Assembly: GCA_001412365.1 (NCBI GenBank)
Contig: LKUE01000146.1
Span: forward strand, 1 to 7,242
Direction of reading: 5' to 3'
From: Desulfuromonas sp. SDB
GTDB lineage: Bacteria > SDB-A
Length of the DNA stretch: 7,242 bases
The notes beneath the pieces were generated by a model, which ran no database searches, was not told the DNA's origin, and worked only from the letters and a program-made list of their open reading frames with translations. Every line of letters begins with the position of its first letter. Within the stretch, counting starts at the first letter, position 1. Positions 1 to 6,620 of the stretch are shown in pieces. Made by a program: the position numbers and the translations under genes.

Positions 1-524
1 ATCGCCCTTATTCCGGCTAGATCAAAAAAATCATCTCCGGAGCTCTGCTCCACCATGATGTTCTCTACATCACCACTAGCGGTAATGGTAAAACTGATCA
101 CCACTTTTTTGGAAGGGGTTCCCTGGGCTAGGGGATCCTGGTAATAACGCCCCACTTTTCTCACAATTGATTTTACATAAGGATCTTCCGGGCCTGCTCC
201 GGATATCTGAACAGTGAGTTCATCTTCCCCCCCGGTTTGCTGGGGAAGCTGAGTGGGATTTTCCTCCACTGGTACAGGATCTTCCCGGGGATTTTGGGTT
301 TCCGGTTGAGGTTCAGTCTGAGTAAGCGGGGGAACTTCGACCTGGCTTCCCATATGAGTGGGATATTCCTGGTCAGATGATCTAAGATTTACCCGGTAGT
401 GAATTTTTTCGGGCGGATGTTGAAAGGGAGAATTAATTAAAGCTGATTGAGTGAACAGAAAAACCATTAGCAGGGCTACTAACAAATGGATAAATGTAGA
501 TATGGTGTAACTCTTCAGCATCAT
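1..524 (-). CDS. TonB/TolA-like energy transducer, C-terminus cut by window edge
   Basis: Partial gene: 174 codons are visible and the reading frame runs off the left edge. The order is a short cytoplasmic N-terminus, one transmembrane helix (about residues 9-30), a proline/glutamate/glutamine-rich periplasmic spacer (about 35-105), then the start of a TonB C-terminal domain (about 112 onward; DPYVKSIVRKVGRYY, then a beta segment FTITASGDVENIMVEQSSG). The helix carries Ser9-x3-His13, matching the spacing of the conserved Ser/His of TonB and TolA anchors. The family role is to pass proton-motive-force energy from the ExbB/D or TolQ/R motor across the periplasm to outer-membrane partners. The first ATG (524-522) overlaps the TGA of the ExbD/TolR gene in an ATGA junction; a second ATG follows directly. 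I see no strong Shine-Dalgarno, so translational coupling is likely. TonB versus TolA cannot be decided here. The missing part is probably only a few tens of residues. Confidence 0.85.
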   Translation of the reverse strand, partial: MMLKSYTISTFIHLLVALLMVFLFTQSALINSPFQHPPEKIHYRVNLRSSDQEYPTHMGSQVEVPPLTQTEPQPETQNPREDPVPVEENPTQLPQQTGGEDELTVQISGAGPEDPYVKSIVRKVGRYYQDPLAQGTPSKKVVISFTITASGDVENIMVEQSSGDDFFDLAGIRA

Positions 525-964
525 TTATTTACCGTATATACTAAATCAACATTGTTTATTCCCGCTTTAGCAATAACTCTTATACAGTCTATTACATACT
601 GGTAGGGAGTTAAGGAATCCGCTTCCACACTTACTGCAGAGTTCTCATCCAGATTTCTAAGATAGGGCAGCAGATGATCTGCATCCTGTACTGTATCAAA
701 CTGCGGCTGCTGATTCCCCTCTACCAGCGCCCATAATATAGTGCCCTGTTCAGTGATGGCGATAACTCCGTGTTTTTGCTGTTCAGAAATAACTTCCGAT
801 CTGGCGCTGTCTTCAAGCACGGGTACATTTACCGCCGACCTAACCTTTTGTTCATCCATTATAGGAACTGCAATCATGAACATTATGAGCAGAGACATGG
901 TTATATCCACCAAGCTGGTGACATTGATTCCGGAGATGGGCTGAATTTCATCTGAAACTGACAT
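521..964 (-). CDS. ExbD/TolR family proton-channel subunit
   Basis: A 147-residue protein, normal length for ExbD/TolR. It has a short cytoplasmic N-terminus, a single transmembrane helix at about residues 18-36, and a periplasmic domain to the end. The helix begins with INVTSLVDITMSLLIMFM, the family signature; Asp20 corresponds to the essential proton-carrying aspartate of TolR/ExbD. The usual Pro of the TPLVD motif is Ser17 here. The family works with the ExbB/TolQ pentamer to couple proton flow to movement of TonB or TolA. The start ATG lies directly after the TAA of the ExbB/TolQ gene (TAAATG), with a purine-rich GGTGGAG just upstream. The end overlaps the TonB/TolA-like gene by 4 nt. 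The three-gene order supports the assignment; whether the system is Tol-Pal or Exb-Ton is left open. Confidence 0.93.
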   Translation of the reverse strand: MSVSDEIQPISGINVTSLVDITMSLLIMFMIAVPIMDEQKVRSAVNVPVLEDSARSEVISEQQKHGVIAITEQGTILWALVEGNQQPQFDTVQDADHLLPYLRNLDENSAVSVEADSLTPYQYVIDCIRVIAKAGINNVDLVYTVNK

Positions 965-1675
965 TTACTCCACCAATCCCCACTGAAGCGCTCTGGCGAT
1001 AACTTCAGAACTGAAATTTTCCATTTCAATAACCAGGCTTCTCAAACGGGCATTTAAAACATTGTAAAATATAACCGCAGGTATCGCCACCACTAAACCC
1101 ACAATGGTAGTGATCAGAGCAGCAGCTATCCCCGGTCCTACTGCGGATATTTCAGTAGACTGATACTTGCCCATAGCCAGAAAAGCCAGCATTATACCCC
1201 ACACCGTACCCAGTAATCCGAAAAAGGGAGAAACAGTGCTGGTGGTGGCGAGGAAGGATATTTTACCCTCCAGATTATGTTTCTGTTCCCTGATCAGCCG
1301 CTGTGACAACATCTCTAATTCCTGAAGGAGAGGAGGAAGGGGTTCAGGATTATCCGGGGTACCCACCGGAAATATTCTCTTATTTAATTCCATGAATATT
1401 TCAGTGAAGGGAGCAGTGTCGCCGGCAATTGCTAAATTCTTCATCATCTCCGCAGTCCTCAAATCCCTAAATGTTTTAAGGAACTTCTGATTGGACCGGC
1501 TGGTTCTTCGGTAGTGGAAATACCGTTCAATGGAAATAGCCAGCATGGATAAGGAAATAAGCAGAAGTACTCCCAGGATTATCCAGGTAACCGGATCTAG
1601 ATTCATCAGGGGGCTGGCTCCCGGTTCAGTTATTTCAAATTGAGAAACAACCTGATTAAACATCATTACTTCCAT
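965..1675 (-). CDS. MotA/TolQ/ExbB family proton channel
   Basis: A 236-residue protein, typical of TolQ (about 230). It has a periplasmic N-terminus, TM1 at about 28-50 (WIILGVLLLISLSMLAISIE), a cytoplasmic loop of about 85 residues, TM2 at about 140-168 containing SPFFGLLGTVWGIM, and TM3 at about 180-205 containing PGIAAALITTIVGLVVAIPA. Thr157 (in GTVWG) and Thr190 (in ALITT) match the positions of the channel threonines known from TolQ. The protein forms the inner-membrane proton channel with the ExbD/TolR subunit encoded next. The chosen ATG (1675-1673) has AGAAGG about 7 nt upstream; in-frame ATGs at 1666 and 1663 are alternatives. The open frame continues upstream to 1783, but that segment is an out-of-frame reading of trpS, Gly/Pro-rich and unlike any TolQ N-terminus. 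The gene overlaps the trpS 3' end by 10 nt. Confidence 0.93.
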   Translation of the reverse strand: MEVMMFNQVVSQFEITEPGASPLMNLDPVTWIILGVLLLISLSMLAISIERYFHYRRTSRSNQKFLKTFRDLRTAEMMKNLAIAGDTAPFTEIFMELNKRIFPVGTPDNPEPLPPLLQELEMLSQRLIREQKHNLEGKISFLATTSTVSPFFGLLGTVWGIMLAFLAMGKYQSTEISAVGPGIAAALITTIVGLVVAIPAVIFYNVLNARLRSLVIEMENFSSEVIARALQWGLVE

Positions 1676-2643
1676 AAACCGACCTTCTCTCTCACTTCCT
1701 GGATGGTCTGCTGGGCAATTGCCCGGGCAGCCATCCCCCCCTGGTGAAGTATTTCTCTGACCTGGTCCTGATGACTGAGCCAAAACTGCTGTTTTTCCTG
1801 AAGGGGAGCTAATTCATTGATCAGATTTTCCGCCAGAATTTTTTTACATTCAAAACATCCCATAGAAGCTTGAGTGCATCCCTGGTGACAGTACTGCTGC
1901 TGCTGAGGAGTGGATAGCAGTTTGTGCAGAGAATAAATATTGCACTCCTGGGGAACTCCGGGATCGGTTTTTCTCTGCCTGCGGGTATCGGTAACTGCGG
2001 TGGACAGCTTCTTCTTTATCTTTTCAGGACTATCTGATAAATAAATACAGTTATCTAAACTTTTGGACATCTTCTGTTTCCCGTCCAAACCGATAATCAA
2101 CGCCCCTTCACTGATTATGGGCTTAGGCTCGGGAAAAGTATCACCAAATGTAGAGTTGAATTTCCTTACTATTTCCCTAGTTAACTCCAGATGAGGAAGC
2201 TGGTCCTGCCCCACCGGTACCGCCACTGATTTGTAGATGATAATATCCGCAGTCATCAGCACCGGATAATCCAGCAGACCTAAATTGACATTATCTCTAT
2301 TTTGTCTGACTTTATCTTTAAAGGTGGGGACTCTTTCACACCATCCCAGGGGAGTCACCGTATTTAAAATCCAGGTTAATTCAGTGTGCTCGGGGACCTG
2401 GGACTGAACCATTAAAGCGGATTTTTCAGGATCAACACCGGCAGAGAGGTAGGCAATGGCTGCATCCATTACCCGGTCTGGAAGTTCTTTCTGGTCGTAA
2501 ACTACGGTCATGGCATGATAGTCAACAATGCCGTAGATACATTGATATTTTTCCTGTAATTTTATCCACTGTTTTATCGCCCCAAAATAATTACCAATAT
2601 GCAAAGATCCGGATGGCTGAATTCCAGAAAATATTCTATCCAA
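1666..2643 (-). CDS. trpS: Tryptophanyl-tRNA synthetase, Fe-S-type
   Basis: Class I aminoacyl-tRNA synthetase that charges tRNA(Trp) with tryptophan using ATP in the cytosol. At 325 residues it is normal for bacterial TrpRS. The N-terminus IFSGIQPSGSLHIGNYFGA holds the HIGH-type motif (His15-Ile-Gly-Asn18), and KMSKS is present exactly at 191-195. DYPVLMTADI and VPVGQDQ segments are also characteristic. Cys234, Cys256, Cys263 and Cys266 form C-x21-C-x6-C-x2-C, nearly identical to the [4Fe-4S] motif described for Thermotoga maritima TrpRS (C-x22-C-x6-C-x2-C). The start is a TTG at 2643-2641: a purine-rich AAAGGGGG lies 4 nt upstream, an in-frame TAA lies seven codons upstream, and the protein then begins with the standard family N-terminus. 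It is 33 nt downstream of rlmN and overlaps the TolQ/ExbB gene by 10 nt. Confidence 0.97.
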   Translation of the reverse strand: MDRIFSGIQPSGSLHIGNYFGAIKQWIKLQEKYQCIYGIVDYHAMTVVYDQKELPDRVMDAAIAYLSAGVDPEKSALMVQSQVPEHTELTWILNTVTPLGWCERVPTFKDKVRQNRDNVNLGLLDYPVLMTADIIIYKSVAVPVGQDQLPHLELTREIVRKFNSTFGDTFPEPKPIISEGALIIGLDGKQKMSKSLDNCIYLSDSPEKIKKKLSTAVTDTRRQRKTDPGVPQECNIYSLHKLLSTPQQQQYCHQGCTQASMGCFECKKILAENLINELAPLQEKQQFWLSHQDQVREILHQGGMAARAIAQQTIQEVREKVGLWK

Positions 2644-2656
2644 TATTCCCCCTTTA
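2641..2656 (-). promoter_or_regulatory. trpS ribosome binding site with TTG start
   Basis: On the minus strand AAAGGGGG is followed by AATA and then TTG GAT AGA. No in-frame ATG or GTG exists between the TTG and the in-frame TAA upstream, so the TTG is the only reasonable start. Seen directly; the functional reading is inferred. Confidence 0.75.
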
Positions 2657-2676
2657 AGTTATTTATCCTTGTATGA

Positions 2677-3717
2677 TTAAAACTCACCAGCCAGTTGACC
2701 GCAACCTGCTTTTATATTTTTTCCTGAACTCAATCTTACCGTAGTTTCCACTCCTGCTTTTTTAAGTTTGTTTTGAAATCTATCTAAATTATCCGGAGTG
2801 GGTGGCTGGAAATACTCCACTGCCTGGTTATAGGGAATCAAATTCACTTTACACTTGATTCCCCGGATCAACTTTATCAACTGAGCTGCATGCTCCGGCT
2901 GATCGTTAATTGATTTTAACATCACATATTCAAATGTAACCGCCCGGTTGGTGGCTTCAACATAATGTCTGACTGCCCCCAATAACTTATCTAAATTCCA
3001 TTTCTTGTTAACCGGCATTAATTCTCTTCTCATTCTGTCGCTAACCGCATTTAAGGAAACTGCTAATCTGAATTGACGGTTTATTTTAGCCATATAATTT
3101 ATTCCCGGCACCACTCCTGCCGTTGAAATAGTGATTCTTCTCTGACCCATATTTAAACTGCGCTTATCCGCCAGCCACTGGGCGGCATGTACAGCTCCCT
3201 GAGGATCAAGAAAGGGTTCTCCCATGCCCATCATAACCACGTTCCTGATATTTTTAAACTCACCTTGAGAGATTAAATAATGCTGAGCCAGCCACATCTG
3301 CCAGATAATTTCAAAACTGGTTAACTGACGCTTATAGGGCATTTTGCCAGTTGCACAGAATTTGCATTTCAACGGACAGCCCACTCCGGTGGATACACAT
3401 AAGGTGTAATGATTTTCTTTGTCAATTATCACCATTTCAATTAGATTTTTATCTTGTAATTCCACCAGTATTAATACTGCCTCCGGGTCACTATTATTCA
3501 CTTTTTTTATCAGGGGAAGCCCCTGGTCAGGATTAATATAATTCCTAATTTCTGCAGGTATATTAGTCATCTTATCCGGATCAATGATTTTTTTATTCCA
3601 AATCCAGTTGTTGATCTGAGAAGCTCTGAATTTTTTAAATCCATGCTGGATAAGAAAACTTTCCAGCTGATCCGGATCCAACTTTAAAATATTATATTTT
3701 TCTTCCTGAATTTCCAT
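2677..3717 (-). CDS. rlmN: Dual-specificity rRNA/tRNA adenine C2-methyltransferase RlmN
   Basis: Radical SAM enzyme that methylates C2 of A2503 in 23S rRNA, and in some species A37 of tRNAs. At 346 residues it has the usual family length. The N-terminal accessory region includes FRASQINNWIW (about 30-40), typical of RlmN. The [4Fe-4S]/SAM cysteines are Cys114-x3-Cys118-x2-Cys121. Cys107, seven residues before the cluster, and Cys339 near the C-terminus (AGCGQLAG) match the two catalytic cysteines known in E. coli RlmN. MMGMGEPFLD (162-171) is the conserved GEP motif. Cfr is a homologous alternative, but the housekeeping context beside trpS favours RlmN. The start ATG shares one base with the upstream gene's stop (TAATG). 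There is no clear Shine-Dalgarno, so translation is probably coupled to that gene. Confidence 0.95.
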   Translation of the reverse strand: MEIQEEKYNILKLDPDQLESFLIQHGFKKFRASQINNWIWNKKIIDPDKMTNIPAEIRNYINPDQGLPLIKKVNNSDPEAVLILVELQDKNLIEMVIIDKENHYTLCVSTGVGCPLKCKFCATGKMPYKRQLTSFEIIWQMWLAQHYLISQGEFKNIRNVVMMGMGEPFLDPQGAVHAAQWLADKRSLNMGQRRITISTAGVVPGINYMAKINRQFRLAVSLNAVSDRMRRELMPVNKKWNLDKLLGAVRHYVEATNRAVTFEYVMLKSINDQPEHAAQLIKLIRGIKCKVNLIPYNQAVEYFQPPTPDNLDRFQNKLKKAGVETTVRLSSGKNIKAGCGQLAGEF

Positions 3718-4874
3718 TATTTTACTTTAACCGACAGGTTAAATCCCCTTAATTCCAATTGTTCCACAATTTTCTCCCCGCTAACTGCATTTTCCACAGA
3801 AATTACCCCTTTTTTCAGTTGGTCTTGAACCGCTAAAATCAGCATAATGGAAGCATGCCACCCGGTCAGCTTCTGCATAGCAGTTAAACCGGTTTCCGGA
3901 TTGAAATAATCAATCAATTCCACCCTGGCTTGCTTCGGTTCACCTTGGGAAATCCCCCTGCACAGAACTCTTATTATACCCACATCTTCCACCTGGGGTG
4001 AATAAATTTTATTTTTCAGCAAATGATGAAAAAATTCTCTGGGCTTAATTTTACATCCGGAAATTTCAACTTCGCTTTGCTCCAGAAGCCCCAGATCCGA
4101 AAAAGCCTTGAACTGGGCATGATGTCCGGGATAGCGGAGAGTTTTATTCTCCAGAGTCTTCAATCTATGCTGAAGAGACCAGGGAGCGGTGGAAAGACCG
4201 CCGGAGGTGACAAATGCTTCCAATTTTCCCAGCGGTTCAGGAAAATTTAAAAGTTCATATTTGGAAAAACAGGGAACCTCCCGGATATCTCCTTCCTGGA
4301 TAAAATAGGCATTCCCATAATATTCATTGCTCAAACCGTCCAAATTAAAGGTGGACTTGTAATTCCAGGGAGGTTCAGGATTCTGGGGCAAACCTCCATC
4401 CCAGATAAATACTTCCCTGGGTTCATCCACCAGAGACATGGCATAAGTAGCCAGGGAAACGTTCATCCCCGGACCCATCCCGCAGTCAGGTACTACGGTT
4501 GACCTAGCTTGATTAGAATTCAAACTCAGTTGATCACGAACTACCTGAGTATTACCCCCCAAATCAGTCATATTGAAACCAATTTCCAAAGCCAGCTTGG
4601 TCAATTCTAGATTATAGGTGAAGTGAACTGAACTTATAATACCATCCACCTTTTCCAGAAGTTTGATTAATTCTGATTTATCGGCTATATCCAGCAATAT
4701 CGGCTCAACCAGTTCAGAGTCCAGCAAATCATTCAGTTTAGTTGCCTCTTTATTTAAAGATTCGGGGGCAATATCTGCCAGATAAATTTTTTCTGCCTGA
4801 CCATGCTTGCCCAGATCATAAGCGGCAGCGTATCCCTGACGTCCTGCTCCCAGAATTGCATATTGATAACTCAT
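3717..4874 (-). CDS. Saccharopine dehydrogenase family enzyme, lysine 6-dehydrogenase-like
   Basis: A 385-residue NAD(P)-dependent oxidoreductase. The N-terminal Rossmann domain has G9-A-G11-RQ-G14, and an acidic Asp34 at the end of the second strand suggests NAD rather than NADP. The second domain carries blocks I recognise from L-lysine 6-dehydrogenases of the saccharopine dehydrogenase superfamily: DLGGNTQ (104-110), VVPDCGMGPGM (127-137), GGLPQNPEPPWNY (160-172), KLEAFVTSGGLST (217-229) and KTLRYPGH (244-251). Length also matches that group. Lysine 6-dehydrogenase deaminates lysine at the epsilon carbon, giving allysine, which cyclises to piperideine-6-carboxylate. The substrate here is inferred and could differ; saccharopine or carboxynorspermidine enzymes are related. 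ATG overlaps the rhodanese stop (ATGA), with GGAG 5 nt upstream. No other lysine-pathway gene is in view, so the context does not confirm the substrate. Confidence 0.8.
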   Translation of the reverse strand: MSYQYAILGAGRQGYAAAYDLGKHGQAEKIYLADIAPESLNKEATKLNDLLDSELVEPILLDIADKSELIKLLEKVDGIISSVHFTYNLELTKLALEIGFNMTDLGGNTQVVRDQLSLNSNQARSTVVPDCGMGPGMNVSLATYAMSLVDEPREVFIWDGGLPQNPEPPWNYKSTFNLDGLSNEYYGNAYFIQEGDIREVPCFSKYELLNFPEPLGKLEAFVTSGGLSTAPWSLQHRLKTLENKTLRYPGHHAQFKAFSDLGLLEQSEVEISGCKIKPREFFHHLLKNKIYSPQVEDVGIIRVLCRGISQGEPKQARVELIDYFNPETGLTAMQKLTGWHASIMLILAVQDQLKKGVISVENAVSGEKIVEQLELRGFNLSVKVK

Positions 4875-5275
4875 TGATACTCCGGTGATTTAATAACTGG
4901 AAGATTTTGACCCATCCATCTGCCCATCCCTCCGGAAATACTGTAAACCTTGGTAAATTCCAACCGCTTGAAAACACTTAACGCGCTGTAGGATCTTGCT
5001 CCGTGACTGCAGTAAATTAAATAAGTATTATCCCGGTCCAGAGAATCTATTCTCTGTTCAAAATCATCCGAAGCATAGTTAATATTTATCGCATTTTCCA
5101 GATGTCCCTGATTGTATTCCCGGCTGGATCTAAGGTCAATAATCATCCACTGAGGGTTTACCGCATTTTCCCGGATCAACTTTTCGGCTTGTTGAGGATC
5201 AACATCCCGGTAGAAACTCCCTGAACCACAATTGATCAGGAGAACACAAACTAAACCTAAATACAGATATTTCAT
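4871..5275 (-). CDS. Rhodanese-domain lipoprotein
   Basis: A 134-residue single-domain rhodanese with an export signal. Residues 1-15 are Lys followed by a hydrophobic stretch, ending in LLINC; Cys16 is a likely lipidation site, although Asn at -1 is less usual than Gly/Ala/Ser. The rhodanese fold spans about 22-130: DLRSSREYNQGHLENAININ (47-66) is the usual Asp-x-Arg...Gly-His segment, the active-site loop is Cys89-S-H-G-A-Arg94-S, and SISGGMGRW (112-120) is the typical C-terminal turn. The catalytic cysteine is present, so sulfurtransferase or related persulfide/thiol chemistry is possible; the actual substrate is unknown. It would sit in the periplasm, anchored to a membrane. ATG overlaps the acetyltransferase stop (ATGA) and AGGAG lies 5 nt upstream. 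It overlaps the dehydrogenase gene downstream by 4 nt, so expression is linked to both. Confidence 0.9.
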   Translation of the reverse strand: MKYLYLGLVCVLLINCGSGSFYRDVDPQQAEKLIRENAVNPQWMIIDLRSSREYNQGHLENAININYASDDFEQRIDSLDRDNTYLIYCSHGARSYSALSVFKRLEFTKVYSISGGMGRWMGQNLPVIKSPEYQ

Positions 5276-5847
5276 TTTTTCTCCTCAGATTCTAAGTATC
5301 TGGCGATTTGATTGAACTTGAACTCAGTAGCCAGAATATCCATATATACATCATCATAGTATTTTCCCCCGATAATTTTAGACTGTCTTCTTCTGCCCAC
5401 TTCCCTAAACCCCACCTTCTCATAACATCTAATTGCCCGGGTATTGAATGAAAATACCTTAAGTAAAATATTGTGAAGATTGAGAATATTAAAACCAAAA
5501 TCAACAATTAACTTAGTGGCTTCTTCTCCATACCCTTGATTCCAGTAACTCTTGTCTCCGATGAAAATTCCAAAAGTGGCATTACGGTTAAGATGATCAA
5601 TTTTATGCAATCCGCAATTGCCCAGCAACCGGTTTTGTTCAGACTCTACAATGGCAAAGTGATAACCATGTCTGGAAATATCCTGCAGTATCTCTTTTTC
5701 TTTTTCCGGGCTGATCACCTGATGAGCAACATTTAAAGACACAGTAACTTCCGGATCATTGAGCCACTGAGTGTAAAGCTCATAATTTTCAGGATTTACT
5801 GGCGACAAATAGCACTTTTCACCGATCATCTTTTTATAGTATTTCAT
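5272..5847 (-). CDS. GNAT N-acetyltransferase, RimJ/RimL-like
   Basis: A 191-residue acetyl-CoA-dependent acetyltransferase of the Acetyltransf_3 (RimJ/RimL/SpeG-like) type. The N-terminal YLSPVNPENYELYTQWLND (13-31) resembles the family start. The acetyl-CoA pyrophosphate loop is YWNQGYGEEA (101-110), followed by the helix TKLIVDFGF. SFNTRAIRCYEKVGFREVG (133-151) is the classic Asn...Ala...Tyr-Glu-Lys-x-Gly-Phe motif B. The target (protein N-terminus, polyamine, antibiotic or small amine) cannot be read from sequence. ATG lies 2 nt after the TPR gene stop, with GGAGAAG about 7-11 nt upstream. It overlaps the rhodanese gene by 4 nt. The last 15 residues are a charged tail (ESEEKK). Confidence 0.92.
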   Translation of the reverse strand: MKYYKKMIGEKCYLSPVNPENYELYTQWLNDPEVTVSLNVAHQVISPEKEKEILQDISRHGYHFAIVESEQNRLLGNCGLHKIDHLNRNATFGIFIGDKSYWNQGYGEEATKLIVDFGFNILNLHNILLKVFSFNTRAIRCYEKVGFREVGRRRQSKIIGGKYYDDVYMDILATEFKFNQIARYLESEEKK

Positions 5848-5849
5848 GG

Positions 5850-6509
5850 CTAATCTTCTCCGGTTTTATATTGTTCGATCTTAAGTTCAAGCTCATCAAT
5901 CCTGGAATAATTAAATTCTCTGGCTTTATCTATACAGAAATCACACTGTTTGAAATCTCCGCACAGAGCTTGGGCAATAGCCAGATTAGCCCAGGCAATA
6001 CTGTTATCCGGCTGCAGGGATATAGCTTCCTGAAGATATTTAATGGCAGTTTCAGGATCCTGCTTGAATATGTAAAGAGCTCCCAGACTTACATACATTT
6101 CAGTATATTCAGGATTTACTTCCATAGCTTTGAGATAACAGCTTTCCGCTTTATCAAAATCCTCTAGTTTTCGATAAACAATACCCATATTGACCCAGGA
6201 TTGATAAGTCTGGGGATTAATCTCTAAACTTTGCCTATGGCATTCTAATGCTTTGGAATAATCCCCCAACTCGCTGTAAACATTACCTAAAATTGTATGT
6301 ATATATTCTGGAGCATAGATATCTGTGCCCAACTCCAGAGCTTTCTCCAGATTGATAACCGCCTGATTGTAATCCTCATTATTGTAATATTCAATCCCCC
6401 GGGTGGCATAATCATCGCCATTTACCTTCTCTGCAGTCCGGCAGGATGCAGAAAAAATGGTGAAAATCATTAAAATTACCCTAAATTTAAACAGGATTAA
6501 TTTTTTCAT
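5850..6509 (-). CDS. TPR-repeat lipoprotein
   Basis: A 219-residue protein when started at MKKLILFK. Residues 1-22 form a lipoprotein signal (Lys-Lys, a hydrophobic core, then FSASC) with Cys23 as predicted lipidation site. From about 33 to 203 there are five tetratricopeptide repeats of about 34 residues, recognisable from the repeated Gly/Ala-x3-Tyr ... Ala-x3-(Tyr/Leu)-x-(Lys/Glu)-Ala ... Asn-Pro pattern, for example LGNVYSELGDYSKALECHRQ and MGIVYRKLEDFDKAESCYLK. TPRs are protein-protein interaction scaffolds, so an envelope adaptor role is inferred; no enzymatic domain is present. The open frame extends 26 codons upstream to 6587, but a lipoprotein signal should begin at MKK; ATG 6521 is another possibility. 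A GGA lies about 7 nt before the chosen ATG. This is the first gene of the minus-strand run. Confidence 0.88.
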   Translation of the reverse strand: MKKLILFKFRVILMIFTIFSASCRTAEKVNGDDYATRGIEYYNNEDYNQAVINLEKALELGTDIYAPEYIHTILGNVYSELGDYSKALECHRQSLEINPQTYQSWVNMGIVYRKLEDFDKAESCYLKAMEVNPEYTEMYVSLGALYIFKQDPETAIKYLQEAISLQPDNSIAWANLAIAQALCGDFKQCDFCIDKAREFNYSRIDELELKIEQYKTGED

Positions 6510-6557
6510 CTTATTTTCCATTTTAGTTATTTTGCATTTATAAAAAATAATTTTAAT

Positions 6558-6587
6558 ATTATCATTAATTGTATTATTGAAAAACAA
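6558..6587 (-). promoter_or_regulatory. Candidate promoter for the minus-strand gene run
   Basis: Minus-strand TTGTTT (6587-6582) and GATAAT (6563-6558, five of six matches to TATAAT) are separated by 18 nt. They lie about 50 nt before the TPR lipoprotein start. The region is so AT-rich that chance matches are common, so this is tentative. Confidence 0.3.
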
Positions 6588-6600
6588 TGAAGTTTCAAAG

Positions 6601-6617
6601 TGATATAGATAATATCA
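6601..6617. repeat. Perfect 6-bp inverted repeat, possible operator
   Basis: TGATAT - AGATA - ATATCA is a perfect dyad with a 5-nt spacer. It lies between the divergent genes, directly upstream of a TATAAT on the plus strand. Its position would suit a regulator binding site. Its AT-only-like composition makes chance occurrence plausible, and it matches no regulator consensus I can name. Confidence 0.35.
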
Positions 6618-6620
6618 TTT

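Noticed and set aside
741-955. Two overlapping plus-strand ORFs opposite the ExbD/TolR gene
   Set aside because: They are antisense readings of a conserved gene, with no recognisable domain or ribosome binding site.
1676-1783. 36-residue N-terminal extension of the TolQ/ExbB frame
   Set aside because: It is an out-of-frame reading of the trpS 3' end, Gly/Pro-rich and without family similarity; the ATG at 1675 has a good ribosome binding site and gives a normal length.
2644-2676. Possible terminator or attenuator between rlmN and trpS
   Set aside because: The 33-nt gap has no stem followed by a T-tract, no tryptophan-rich leader and no T-box features; it is too short for a T-box.
3008-3062. 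Asn in place of His in the SLHA-like segment of RlmN (SLNA)
   Set aside because: I recall SLNA as a common natural variant in the RlmN family, and all cluster and catalytic cysteines are intact, so it is not a sign of lost function.
3351-4250. Plus-strand ORFs of 61 and 75 residues opposite rlmN and the dehydrogenase gene
   Set aside because: They are antisense shadows of strongly conserved coding sequence, with no independent support.
5292-5507. 71-residue minus-strand ORF inside the acetyltransferase gene
   Set aside because: It is in another frame of a well-supported GNAT gene, has no start signal of its own and resembles a chance reading.
5536-6167. Plus-strand ORFs of 66 and 98 residues opposite the acetyltransferase and TPR genes
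   Set aside because: They are antisense readings; the repetitive pattern of the longer one follows from the TPR repeats on the other strand.
6510-6587. 26-codon N-terminal extension of the TPR lipoprotein, from the ATG at 6587
   Set aside because: It falls in AT-rich intergenic DNA, overlaps the likely promoter, and would bury the lipoprotein signal that begins at MKK.
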